DNA of 14,981 nt from Candidatus Sabulitectum sp. GTDB taxonomy: Bacteria > Fermentibacterota > Fermentibacteria > Fermentibacterales > JCC-6. A model generated the notes under the pieces. The model was not told the DNA's origin and searched no databases. It was given only the letters and a program-made list of their open reading frames with translations. Positions within the stretch are counted from its first letter, which is position 1. The number at the start of each line of letters is the position of its first letter. Location: the NCBI GenBank assembly GCA_029940175.1, contig JAOZRM010000062.1, positions 1 to 14,981 of the forward strand. Direction: 5' to 3'. Below, piece by piece: positions 1 to 7,928 of the stretch. The position numbers and the translations under genes are program-made.

Positions 1-665
1 TTAACGGACGGTGGGCCCGAAAAAGGGGACTCTCCAGGATAAAAGGGCACAGTGCTGCAGAAAGATCCATACATGACGCCGTTGAGGTCTGCGGAGAACT
101 GGGTGTTGAGTATCTTACTCTTTACGCATTCTCCACGGAAAACTGGGCACGACCTAAAGCAGAGGTCAGCTTCATAATGAAGCTCCTGAGCCGGTTCATA
201 AAAGGTAACATTGATGACCTGGACAACAAGAATGTGAAGCTTCGTACCACAGGAAGACTGGAAGATATTCCTGACGGTCCTCGAAGAGACCTTGAGCTCG
301 CCATGAAAAGAACATCGGGGAACACAGGGCTTAATCTCATTCTTGCTTTAAGCTATGGCGGCAGGGCTGAGATAAGAGATGCTGTTGCTGAAATTGCTGA
401 TCAAATATCTTCCGGGGATCTTGCCTCCTCTGAGATCACCGAAGAGTTGATCTCACAACACATGTATAACAGTGATGTTCCTGATCCCGATGTAGTGATC
501 AGAACCAGCGGAGAACAGCGTCTTTCCAACTTTCTTTTATGGGAATCCGCATACAGCGAATTTGTGTTCACTCCTGTTCTCTGGCCGGATTTTCATGCGG
601 AGCAATTGCATAATGCTCTTGAGGAGTACAGATCCCGAAAAAGAAGATTCGGGGGGCTGAAGTAG
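1..665 (+). CDS. uppS: Undecaprenyl diphosphate synthase (cis-prenyltransferase), 5' partial
   Basis: It condenses isopentenyl diphosphate onto farnesyl diphosphate in cis to make the C55 carrier for peptidoglycan and O-antigen precursors, at the cytoplasmic face of the membrane. The frame is open from base 3 and begins NGRWARKRG, the family's N-terminal MDGNGRWA block, so only a few residues (including the catalytic Asp) lie left of the window. Other family motifs follow: GHSAA, LTLYAFSTENWARP, YGGRAEI, and near the C-terminus DPDVVIRTSGEQRLSNFLLW and ESAYSEF. The Met at 177 is internal: the TENW block lies upstream of it in the same frame. The gene opens a packed run with cdsA (3-nt gap), dxr and rseP, an arrangement common in Gram-negative bacteria. 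All expected residues visible here are present. Confidence 0.97.
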   Translation, partial: NGRWARKRGLSRIKGHSAAERSIHDAVEVCGELGVEYLTLYAFSTENWARPKAEVSFIMKLLSRFIKGNIDDLDNKNVKLRTTGRLEDIPDGPRRDLELAMKRTSGNTGLNLILALSYGGRAEIRDAVAEIADQISSGDLASSEITEELISQHMYNSDVPDPDVVIRTSGEQRLSNFLLWESAYSEFVFTPVLWPDFHAEQLHNALEEYRSRKRRFGGLK

Positions 666-668
666 CGG

Positions 669-1475
669 ATGACTTTTCCTAAACTATCAGGTCGCTTGTT
701 GATTGCTCTTCCGGGTATAGCGATTTTTCTCATTGTTCTTTTTAAACTACCAGTGATCTGGGGTCTTTTCCTCTTCTCCGTGCTTGCTCTGCTTGCAGGT
801 TTTGAATCTGCCGAGATGTGTACGCCAAAGGGGTTAAACAGTATTTCCAGGATTTTGATAGCATTTTTCTGCGGTGTAAGCAGCTATTTTATAGCAGTTG
901 AACATGTTCTGCAGATACCGGCATTAATATTGCCTGGTGCGGCCGTTGCCATAACCGTGCTCTACAGCTCTGGTCCGGATAACTCCAGGCGCCGAATGGC
1001 CGGAACCGCCGGACTGGCTTCTCTGTATGCAATGGGGTTTGGCATTATGGGAAGACTTTTTATCAGCCTGGGCCCCTGGGTTGTACTGGTTGTTCTCGCA
1101 ATCTGCTGGGTAGGGGACAGTGCTGCATATTTTGTTGGAGTATCAATGGGGAAGCATAAACTTATGCCCAGGGTCAGCCCAAAAAAATCCTGGGAAGGTT
1201 TCTTTGGCGGGCTGGTTGGATCAGTGATTGGTTCCCTTGGTGTTGGCTATTTTACGGATATTACAGTGATTCCTCTGCTTGTTCTTGGCTTTACAGGTGG
1301 AATCGCCGGTGTTTATGGAGACCTTTTTGAATCTGCTTTGAAGAGAGATGCAGGTATCAAGGATTCCAGCAATATCCTCCTTGGGCACGGTGGAATACTT
1401 GACAGATTTGACAGCGCCGTGGTTGTGGCACCTGTAGCCCTGGTTATTCTACACCTTTTCGGAATCATTACCTGA
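669..1475 (+). CDS. cdsA: Phosphatidate cytidylyltransferase (CDP-diacylglycerol synthase)
   Basis: It makes CDP-diacylglycerol from phosphatidic acid and CTP, the branch point of phospholipid synthesis, in the inner membrane. The 268 residues are highly hydrophobic with about seven or eight candidate membrane segments. The family signature lies at about residues 225-249: KRDAGIKDSS, then GHGGILDRFDS. PKKSWEGFFGG at 171-181 is also a conserved CdsA block. One departure is visible: the position usually Pro/Gly/Ser before the GHGG motif is Leu (LLGHGG). The ATG is 3 nt after the uppS stop, with a G-run at 651-656 as the likely ribosome site. Its stop overlaps the dxr start by one base (TGATG), indicating translational coupling. 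Confidence 0.96.
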   Translation: MTFPKLSGRLLIALPGIAIFLIVLFKLPVIWGLFLFSVLALLAGFESAEMCTPKGLNSISRILIAFFCGVSSYFIAVEHVLQIPALILPGAAVAITVLYSSGPDNSRRRMAGTAGLASLYAMGFGIMGRLFISLGPWVVLVVLAICWVGDSAAYFVGVSMGKHKLMPRVSPKKSWEGFFGGLVGSVIGSLGVGYFTDITVIPLLVLGFTGGIAGVYGDLFESALKRDAGIKDSSNILLGHGGILDRFDSAVVVAPVALVILHLFGIIT

Positions 1476-2566
1476 TGAGCAGGCGGGTTGCTGTTCTTGG
1501 CTCCACGGGTTCTATCGGTGGTCAGGCTCTTGAGGTGATTGAAAAAAGCCCGGAGCTTACACTCCATTCAATCGTATGCGGTTCTTCTGTTGGAAAACTC
1601 AATGAACAAAGAGATAAGTACTCTCCTTCATATGCTGCATGTACCGATTCAGGTGACGAAGATGACATTCTCACAAGGGCACTGGATGGAGCAGATATTG
1701 TATTGAATGCCATTGTTGGAAGTGCCGGACTAAAGGCAAGTCTGTTTGCTCAGGAATTGCACATTCCTCTTGCTCTGGCCAACAAGGAAAGCCTGGTTGT
1801 GGGAAGTGAGTTGTTGAAAGAGCACCTATCATCAGGTCTGGTAATTCCAGTTGACAGCGAGCACAGTACGATCTTCCGCTGTTTGCAGGGAGAGGCTAGA
1901 AAAGCAAGAAGAATTACTCTTACCGCTTCAGGAGGATCTCTCCGGGACACACCAATGAACCTTGTTTACAATGCTCCCCCCAGAATGGTTCTAGCCCATC
2001 CAACCTGGGAGATGGGTGGAAGAATTACCGTGGACTCCGCCAGCATGGTGAACAAAGCATTTGAGGTGCTTGAGGCCAGAGCACTTTTTCCCGGTATTCC
2101 TGTGGACGTTGTTATTCACAGAAGCAGCGTTGTTCATTCTCTTATTGAGTCAGCTGATGGAGCCTGGAAAGCTCTGATAGGTCTTCCGGATATGAAGGTT
2201 CCCATTGCCTGGGCACTTCTTTACCCGGATATTCCAACCTATGCTGTAGCAGAAGAGAACCCGCTGGACTGGGGAGATCTTTCCTTCCAGCCCATGGAAA
2301 AGAAGCGATATCCTGCGTTTTACTCTGTTCTTGCCGCAGGTGATCTTGGTGGTACTGCCACGGCCGCTGCAAACGCAGCTGATGAGGTGGCAATTGAAGC
2401 ATTTTTGAAGCATAAATTGCCATTCGGGGCAATCGCCACCGTAATTGATGAGGTTGTTCGCTCTACAGAAATCGAATCTGTTGAAGATTTTGCTCATATT
2501 CTTCATGTGGATTCCAAAGCACGAAAGAATGCCCGAAAGGCGGTTAATCGTATATGCTCTCAGTAG
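1475..2566 (+). CDS. dxr: 1-deoxy-D-xylulose 5-phosphate reductoisomerase
   Basis: It converts DXP to 2-C-methyl-D-erythritol 4-phosphate with NADPH, the committed step of the MEP pathway that feeds UppS. The N-terminal dinucleotide motif GSTGSIG is at 9-15 and LANKESLVVG at 101-110. The metal ligands are read as D127 and E129 (PVDSEH) and E197 (VNKAFE), by comparison with E. coli D150, E152 and E231. Substrate-side S152 (ASGG), H175 and W178 (HPTWEMG), N193 and K194 are present. The C-terminal NAADEVAIEAF block is at 300-310. At 363 residues it is a little shorter than many homologues. Some usually strict blocks vary: ASGGSLR instead of ASGGPFR, and IHRSSVVHS instead of a HPQS-type sequence. 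The catalytic set is complete, so it should be active. Confidence 0.96.
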   Translation: MSRRVAVLGSTGSIGGQALEVIEKSPELTLHSIVCGSSVGKLNEQRDKYSPSYAACTDSGDEDDILTRALDGADIVLNAIVGSAGLKASLFAQELHIPLALANKESLVVGSELLKEHLSSGLVIPVDSEHSTIFRCLQGEARKARRITLTASGGSLRDTPMNLVYNAPPRMVLAHPTWEMGGRITVDSASMVNKAFEVLEARALFPGIPVDVVIHRSSVVHSLIESADGAWKALIGLPDMKVPIAWALLYPDIPTYAVAEENPLDWGDLSFQPMEKKRYPAFYSVLAAGDLGGTATAAANAADEVAIEAFLKHKLPFGAIATVIDEVVRSTEIESVEDFAHILHVDSKARKNARKAVNRICSQ

Positions 2567-3789
2567 TAGCGGTTTTAGTTGGACTTGGAATGATAGTTTT
2601 TTTTCACGAGCTTGGTCATTTCTGGGTATCAAAGGCTGTCGGGCTTCCCGTTGAAAGATTCAGTATTGGTTTCCCGCCATTTATTTTCAGGAAAAAGGCT
2701 GGGGAGACTGAATACTGCATCGGTTCTATTCCCCTTGGTGGATATGTAAAAGTGGATCTTGGTGTTGGAACAGAGGCCGTATCTCCCATTGCCTGGTGGA
2801 AGAGGGTTATGGTTGTTCTTGCCGGTCCTGCCATGAATCTTGTTCTTGCGGCTGTTCTGATGTTCGTGGTGCTTGGCATAGTGGGAACTGAAGTGCCGGT
2901 GATCAATCCGGTTGTGGGCACAATACACATGACCGGCCTTGAAACAGGAGACCTTGTTCTTGAGGTTTCAGGTCAGCGTGTGGATAACTACACTGATTTG
3001 CATCAGCTTGTTGAACAACAGGGCAGTGGAGATTTTCTTGTGCAGCGTGGTACTGAAACACTCACAGTTAACTTTGATCTTCCCCCGGACAGTATTCCCG
3101 GTTTTGTGCCACTGCTGCCAACCATTGTAGAATCTTCCGTGGGAATGCCTGCCTATGAGGCTGGTATTCGATCCGGAGACAGCATTATTTCTGTTAACAC
3201 AGTGCCTGTTATTGATTTTTCTGAACTTCAGAGGGAAGTGTCTCAATTCGATGGTCAATTTCTCGAACTTGTGTTCGTAAGGAATGGATCTCTTGATACT
3301 GCCTGGGTCGAGCCTATGAATTATGAAGGAAGAAGTATTGTGGGGGTGACTTCTCTGGGGAAAACCAGAACCATCAAACTTCCAATTGGCAGAGCATTAA
3401 CAGTGAGTGCACAAGCAGCACTGGATGGTGCAGGTACCTTCTTTACAAGTCTTCTCCAGATGATCGCTAAACCTGCAGATCTTATCAAGATGTCCGGTGG
3501 TCCTGTTTTCGTGGCGGAGACGCTAGGACAGCAGGCTGCATTCGGCCTCTCAAGATTTCTTGAGACTATCGCTTACTTTTCTCTAGCCATCATGGGTTTC
3601 AATCTGCTTCCACTGCCGATTCTGGATGGAGGGCAATTCCTCTTTATTCTCTACGAGGGAATCCGTGGGAAACCGGCTTCACCCAAAGTAATACAGGTTG
3701 CGCAGCACATCGGTATTATGCTTCTGCTTCTTCTTTTCGCCACAGTGATCTTCAAGGATATTTCAAGAGTGGTGACACGGGTCAGATAG
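2554..3789 (+). CDS. rseP: RIP metalloprotease RseP (site-2 protease)
   Basis: This membrane zinc protease cuts transmembrane segments of anti-sigma factors or remnant signal peptides. The first membrane helix carries HELGH at residues 18-22, and the second zinc-binding element, LDGG, is at 357-360 within a C-terminal helix. GGYVK at 62-66 matches the family's membrane-associated beta loop. Two PDZ domains lie between: about 118-174 (TGLETGDLVLEVSGQRV) and about 188-255 (YEAGIRSGDSIISVN). This is the E. coli RseP layout of 411-450 residues. The ATG lies inside dxr, overlapping its last 13 nt. That start puts HELGH at the usual distance from the N-terminus. No sigma or anti-sigma gene is in the window, so the substrate is unknown. 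Confidence 0.95.
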   Translation: MLSVVAVLVGLGMIVFFHELGHFWVSKAVGLPVERFSIGFPPFIFRKKAGETEYCIGSIPLGGYVKVDLGVGTEAVSPIAWWKRVMVVLAGPAMNLVLAAVLMFVVLGIVGTEVPVINPVVGTIHMTGLETGDLVLEVSGQRVDNYTDLHQLVEQQGSGDFLVQRGTETLTVNFDLPPDSIPGFVPLLPTIVESSVGMPAYEAGIRSGDSIISVNTVPVIDFSELQREVSQFDGQFLELVFVRNGSLDTAWVEPMNYEGRSIVGVTSLGKTRTIKLPIGRALTVSAQAALDGAGTFFTSLLQMIAKPADLIKMSGGPVFVAETLGQQAAFGLSRFLETIAYFSLAIMGFNLLPLPILDGGQFLFILYEGIRGKPASPKVIQVAQHIGIMLLLLLFATVIFKDISRVVTRVR

Positions 3790-3817
3790 CAGTTGTGGCA
3801 TTGTCTGCAAGTTTGAA

Positions 3818-3834
3818 ATGATTTACTGAATCAT
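3818..3834. other. Weak AT-rich hairpin between rseP and the convergent lipoprotein gene
   Basis: A 6-bp inverted repeat, ATGATT and AATCAT with a 5-nt loop, sits in the 55-nt gap where two convergent genes end. It has no GC core and no clear T-run on either side. It could be a poor bidirectional terminator, but this is only a position-based suggestion. Confidence 0.25.
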
Positions 3835-3844
3835 ATGAGGGTGC

Positions 3845-4168
3845 TTATAGCAATTCTGCCTGTATGGCTTCCTGCTGTGCCTGCAATTCAAGCTGATCAA
3901 ATTTCATTGCAGAGTCTGCAGCTGCCCTGAAAAATGTTGGCCAGACTTCAGTGTGTGCCATCGACATCAGTTCAAGTTCCTGAATAAAGTCCTCATTTGG
4001 AGCTTCTGACCAGTTTGAATCGGCTGGTAGATAGGACAGATTCCGCGCAAGCATTCCAGCCCCGGTTGAGATTTTGCTCAACTGCTGCGGTGTTAGTTCT
4101 GTGGTTGAATTCTCACCGCAGGCCAACATTAGAACGATTGGAATAAGTAAAATTGCTGTTTTCTTCAT
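3845..4168 (-). CDS. Small predicted lipoprotein of unknown function
   Basis: I do not recognise a family. The chosen start (ATG at 4168, 107 residues) gives a clean lipoprotein-type signal: MKKTAILLIPIVLMLACGEN, with a Cys at position 17. The residues before the Cys (M-L-A) fit the lipobox only loosely. The mature part looks mostly helical, with a Gln/Glu/Ala-rich C-terminus (LELQAQQEAIQAELL) and a central stretch rich in acidic and aromatic residues. An in-frame TTG five codons upstream (4183) would spoil the signal sequence. No Shine-Dalgarno is seen before either start. A TATTAC sequence 4 nt before the ATG could be the -10 of a leaderless transcript, but no -35 supports it. It stands alone, convergent with rseP and divergent from the protease gene. 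Confidence 0.7.
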   Translation of the reverse strand: MKKTAILLIPIVLMLACGENSTTELTPQQLSKISTGAGMLARNLSYLPADSNWSEAPNEDFIQELELMSMAHTEVWPTFFRAAADSAMKFDQLELQAQQEAIQAELL

Positions 4169-4197
4169 GCTTGTAATATGCAAACTAACTCAGAACG

Positions 4198-4226
4198 GGC
4201 ACATTCCCGGCTTTCGATGCTATAAT
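4198..4226 (+). promoter_or_regulatory. Candidate promoter of the 4265-10472 operon
   Basis: A perfect TATAAT is at 4221-4226. Seventeen bases upstream is GGCACA (4198-4203), a 3/6 match to the sigma-70 -35 box. The predicted transcript would start near 4233, giving a leader of about 32 nt before the TTG at 4265. It lies in the divergent region between the minus-strand lipoprotein and the protease gene. The -10 is strong and the -35 weak. The opposite strand reads TATTAT here, so it might serve both directions. Confidence 0.45.
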
Positions 4227-4264
4227 ACATAGATTGAGAGGTGGTTTCTGCTGAAGGGAGAATC

Positions 4265-7093
4265 TTGAGGCTTTTTATTTTGCTACCGCTTTTGCTTTCT
4301 ATATCGGTGTTTGCAACTGAGTACGGGCGTACAAAAATAACGGGAACTGATGACGACTGGTGGGTTATCCACTCCACTCATTTTGATGTTTATTACGAAA
4401 CTGGTACTGAGAGTGTTGCAGAAAGCACTGTTGTTATTGCTGAGAGAGAGATCCGTCTTCTTGGAGACACTTTTGACTATCTGCCTTCAGATCCCATTCC
4501 AGTGATTGTTTACCGTTCGCCTGCAAGGTTCAGGCAGACCACTCTGATGTCCGGTGACATGGGAGAGGGAGTTGGTGGATTTACCGAGTTTTACAAAGGC
4601 AGGATCGCCATCCCCTATTCTGGAATATGGAGTGCTTACAGGCATGTTCTCGCTCATGAGCTGAACCATGCATATGTGTTTGACATGATGTACAGAAGAG
4701 AATTGACAGACATTATGAGAAGCAGAGCACCTCTATGGGTTATGGAGGGGCTTGCCGAGTACACGTCTCTGGGCTGGGATACTGCTAGTGAGATTGAATT
4801 CCGGGATATGGTTATTAACAACATGATCGTTACTGTCGGTGAGCTGAATTACAGAAGAGATTACCTTGTCTACAGGGAAGGACAGGCAATCTATCACTTT
4901 ATGAATCAGCGATACGGGCAGGAGAGATATCATGATTTTGTAAGGCATATGAAGAACCGGGATGGTGTGGAAGGCGCTATTGAAGCTGTATTCAGTATGA
5001 CGGTTAATCAATTCAGTGAGAAATTCATTGAGTGGGCCAGGGAAACCTATTGGGCGGATGTGTCAGATGGAGAAAGCGCCACAGATATAGGCACACCCAT
5101 TATGCAGGGAGAGGGCCGAAGGGCTTCTCGAGTTGTTCTTGCAGGCTCAGTTATTTCTCCGGATGGTTCTAAGGTTGCCGGATGTGAGTATCATCATGCC
5201 AGGTTCTCAGGAGTTGTTCGTTCTGCTGTGAATGGTGAAGAGCTGTTCAGGCCGGTAAGTGGCGGTGGGGTTTTTGAAGAAGCAGTTTCACCTATGTACC
5301 GCACAATGGTTTTTTCTCCAGGCTCAGATTCAGTAGCAGTTGCTTTCCATCAGGTATCAAGCGACGGCATCAAGATAGCAGCCATCGGTGAGGATCCGGT
5401 AACTCTTCCATTTGACTTCGAGATGATTCGTGATCCGGTATGGAACCCAGCAGGAGGTCAGATCGCTTTCAGCGCTCTTCAGGACGGTACTCTTGATATC
5501 TGGTTGTATGACATTGGTACTGAAAATGTCTCCAGAGTCAGCAATAATGACCAGGGGGAGTTTGACCTCTGGTGGGGGCAGAGCGGTATCTGGTGTGTTT
5601 CAGAGAATCCTGAAGCAGGAGAGAGAAATATCCAGTGCTGGCAGTGGACCATGGAAGTTATGCATACCTGCCAGGAAGATCTTTCTTCTCCTGTGGAAAC
5701 TCCTCAGGGCGTGATCTTCATCTCATCAGAGCATGGAGATCCTAATTTTTACCTTCTGCAGGGAGATTCCTTACCGATCCTCCGCCTTACTGATCTGTAT
5801 ACAACACCGGAATCACCTTCCTGGGCTGACTCATCCGGCATTGCTTTGTTCCAGTCTACAGACTGGTCCGGCTCGGGATTGTTTGTTGCTCGAGATCTAA
5901 GCACAAGAAGAATTGAAACTCCTCACTCAGTTCACGACTGTGGAGACAGGGAGACTCCTGAGAATGCTTTTCAGTATGAAACAGGTGGTTGGAGAATCTC
6001 TCCATACAAACCGGAGTTCTCTCTGGATCAGGTATCCGCTAATGCGGGTTTTGATTCCTATTCAGGACTCACAGGAAACACCTACTTCCTGTTCAGTGAT
6101 ATACTTGCTCGACATCAGATGGGTATTCTTGCCAATTTCAGCGGTCAGATCAATGATATAGATCTTGCCGTAATGTACAGTAACATGCAATACCGATACC
6201 AGATGGGCGGGGCAGTATATCGTTTTGTGTCAAGGTATGTTTTTGAAGATTCCACAGGTTACAGAGACTATGTGCGAGACATAAATCTGGGAGGAGGGCT
6301 GGAGATTGACTATCCATTCACAAAAGCCCTCAGAGCAGGTGTTGCTACCGGCTACAGAAGAGTATCAAGAGAAGGGCTCTGGTCAAACGATATGCTCTTC
6401 CGGGAGAACATCTTTTCTCTGCGGACCAATCTTGTTTACGACAACGCTCTCTGGGGAGCTGTAGGCCCAAGGGTTGGAAACAGGATGAGCATAGACTTTG
6501 ACTATGCCCCCGGATTCTGGGACAACGCGGAATACTTTACTGCTATGCTTGATCTCAGGAAATACACCTGGTTGTCTTCTGAAGTCACTCTTGCCACCAG
6601 ACTTGCCGGAGGCATCAGTTTTGGAGAGAACAAGCCGAGATTCTTCCTGGGGGGATCCCTTCCGCACCGCAGAAGCACTGGAGATGTTGAAGGTGTTGGG
6701 GATGTTTATCAGTTCTATACCAGTTATGCAGATCTTCTTAGAGGTTGGGACTATGTCTCATTGGACGGCACAAGATACGGGGTGGGTTCTATTGAGCTCC
6801 GGTTTCCTGTTTTAAACTATCTGAGTCTTGCTGCTCCCATACCCATGACTTTTACCCGGGGAAGAGGTGTTATTTTCACCGATCTGGGATTCGTTTCTGA
6901 TGATTTGAGTACATTCAAAGGGGCAAGAGGCAATGGAGGATTCAGATTGGAAGATCTCAAAATGTCCTTTGGAACAGGTTTCCGTTTGAATGTTGGTTTT
7001 TTTGTGCTGAGTACAGACATAGCCTGGCGGACAGATCTGGCCAGTGTAAGTCAGAAACCTGAGTATTACTTCACAATGTCCACTGAATTTTGA
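4265..7093 (+). CDS. Outer-membrane protein with HEXXH metalloprotease, beta-propeller and Omp85-like barrel
   Basis: This is a three-part exported protein of 942 residues. The proposed TTG start (4265) follows GGGAG at 4256-4260 and yields the signal peptide MRLFILLPLLLSISVFA, cut before TEYG. A GTG at 4241 would add eight residues and has its purine tract too close. Residues about 25-265 form a gluzincin/MA-like peptidase domain: HELNH at 131-135 and WVMEGLAEY at 158-166, whose Glu residues include the probable third zinc ligand. Residues about 285-560 have repeats of the WD40/TolB type (VISPDGSKVAG, VFSPGSDSVAV, PVWNPAGGQIAF). The rest, about 590-942, looks like a beta-barrel. LLRGWDY at 824-830 recalls the RGF/Y loop of Omp85 proteins, and the chain ends in Phe, the usual outer-membrane barrel signature. 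Substrate is unknown. It opens a run of exported-protein genes. Confidence 0.85.
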   Translation: MRLFILLPLLLSISVFATEYGRTKITGTDDDWWVIHSTHFDVYYETGTESVAESTVVIAEREIRLLGDTFDYLPSDPIPVIVYRSPARFRQTTLMSGDMGEGVGGFTEFYKGRIAIPYSGIWSAYRHVLAHELNHAYVFDMMYRRELTDIMRSRAPLWVMEGLAEYTSLGWDTASEIEFRDMVINNMIVTVGELNYRRDYLVYREGQAIYHFMNQRYGQERYHDFVRHMKNRDGVEGAIEAVFSMTVNQFSEKFIEWARETYWADVSDGESATDIGTPIMQGEGRRASRVVLAGSVISPDGSKVAGCEYHHARFSGVVRSAVNGEELFRPVSGGGVFEEAVSPMYRTMVFSPGSDSVAVAFHQVSSDGIKIAAIGEDPVTLPFDFEMIRDPVWNPAGGQIAFSALQDGTLDIWLYDIGTENVSRVSNNDQGEFDLWWGQSGIWCVSENPEAGERNIQCWQWTMEVMHTCQEDLSSPVETPQGVIFISSEHGDPNFYLLQGDSLPILRLTDLYTTPESPSWADSSGIALFQSTDWSGSGLFVARDLSTRRIETPHSVHDCGDRETPENAFQYETGGWRISPYKPEFSLDQVSANAGFDSYSGLTGNTYFLFSDILARHQMGILANFSGQINDIDLAVMYSNMQYRYQMGGAVYRFVSRYVFEDSTGYRDYVRDINLGGGLEIDYPFTKALRAGVATGYRRVSREGLWSNDMLFRENIFSLRTNLVYDNALWGAVGPRVGNRMSIDFDYAPGFWDNAEYFTAMLDLRKYTWLSSEVTLATRLAGGISFGENKPRFFLGGSLPHRRSTGDVEGVGDVYQFYTSYADLLRGWDYVSLDGTRYGVGSIELRFPVLNYLSLAAPIPMTFTRGRGVIFTDLGFVSDDLSTFKGARGNGGFRLEDLKMSFGTGFRLNVGFFVLSTDIAWRTDLASVSQKPEYYFTMSTEF

Positions 7094-7113
7094 TGAGGAG
7101 GTAGTTTGCGCTT

Positions 7114-7905
7114 ATGAGATTGGTTCTTTTAGTATTGGCATTTATTGCCGTAGCGGCTTTTGCCTGGCAGTGTCCCGCTTGTGGCGAGGAGAATGAGGGA
7201 TCCTTTTGTGTTGATTGTCACCTTCCCCAGCCACCGGATGGTATGGTGTATGTTCCTGCCACTACTGTGGAAGTAGACGGAGTCATGGTAGAGGTCTCCC
7301 CTTTCTTTCTCGACGGGCAACCAGTCACCTATAGAGACTTTGTGCCCTGGCTTAACGGATCTGGTTTTGGTGTTGAAGAGTTAGGTATCATCATTACCGG
7401 TGGCGGTGACGAAACAATGCAATTTCTTGCTTTCACTCCATTCATTGGAGCAGATGGTGGAGGAATAACGGTTCCCTCGCAGTGTCTGGAGAACCCCGCT
7501 GCATCAATCACCTGGAGCGGAGCTCAATCATATCTCTCAGAGCAGGGCAAGCGTTTGCCTACTCTTGCTGAGATGGAAGCAGCAGCTTCACATGGGTTGA
7601 TTGATACCTGGGATTCCTATGAAGCCATGCAGGTTTTCGCAGAGCAGATGCGTTCTTACATGGGAGATATGCTTGGTATTCTCAATGCACAGGCAATGTT
7701 TGCCGGATACAGTTCCGCCAATGAACGAATAATGTGGGAGCTTACCGGTACAGCTTTCGGAGGGGATCCACTGTCAACAGCCATTTCAATCGATATAGAG
7801 TACATAACCCTTTTCAAGGCCCTCAGTGTCCCTCTGATTTCATCAACGGGCAGAGATATGGGCTATTTTAACGTGATATTCAGAGGAGCCATTGAGGTTC
7901 CGTAA
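7114..7905 (+). CDS. Secreted zinc-ribbon and FGE-sulfatase-fold protein
   Basis: The N-terminus is a signal peptide (MRLVLLVLAFIAVAAFA, cut before WQC). Directly after it come two CxxC pairs, C20/C23 and C32/C35, a compact zinc-ribbon pattern normally found in cytoplasmic proteins. From about residue 44 the sequence follows the formylglycine-generating-enzyme (SUMF1) fold: MVYVPA at 44-49, a PVTYRDFVPWL block at 70-80, SITWSGAQSYLSEQGKRLPT at 131-150, then WELTG at 208-212 and a degenerate GYFNVIFRGA near the end. The C-terminal cysteines needed by true FGE are absent, so sulfatase modification is unlikely. A binding or structural role is more plausible. The ATG follows GAGGAGGT (7095-7102) by 11 nt. 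It is 20 nt after the protease gene, in the same operon. Confidence 0.75.
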   Translation: MRLVLLVLAFIAVAAFAWQCPACGEENEGSFCVDCHLPQPPDGMVYVPATTVEVDGVMVEVSPFFLDGQPVTYRDFVPWLNGSGFGVEELGIIITGGGDETMQFLAFTPFIGADGGGITVPSQCLENPAASITWSGAQSYLSEQGKRLPTLAEMEAAASHGLIDTWDSYEAMQVFAEQMRSYMGDMLGILNAQAMFAGYSSANERIMWELTGTAFGGDPLSTAISIDIEYITLFKALSVPLISSTGRDMGYFNVIFRGAIEVP

Positions 7906-7928
7906 TCAACTCTGAAAGGAGTCAAGAA

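Noticed and set aside
177..665. uppS starting at the internal Met at 177
   Set aside because: The same frame is open upstream and encodes the conserved NGRWA and TENW blocks, so this Met is internal.
2150..2632. 160-codon minus-strand ORF opposite dxr
   Set aside because: Antisense shadow of the dxr coding frame with no family resemblance or ribosome site.
3818..3834. Firm terminator between rseP and the lipoprotein gene
   Set aside because: The stem is only 6 AT-rich pairs and neither side has a T-run, so it is listed only as a weak hairpin.
7106..7117. Four-codon leader ORF (TTG CGC TTA TGA) overlapping the ATG of the FGE-fold gene
   Set aside because: It is well placed behind GAGGAGGT but too short to distinguish from chance.
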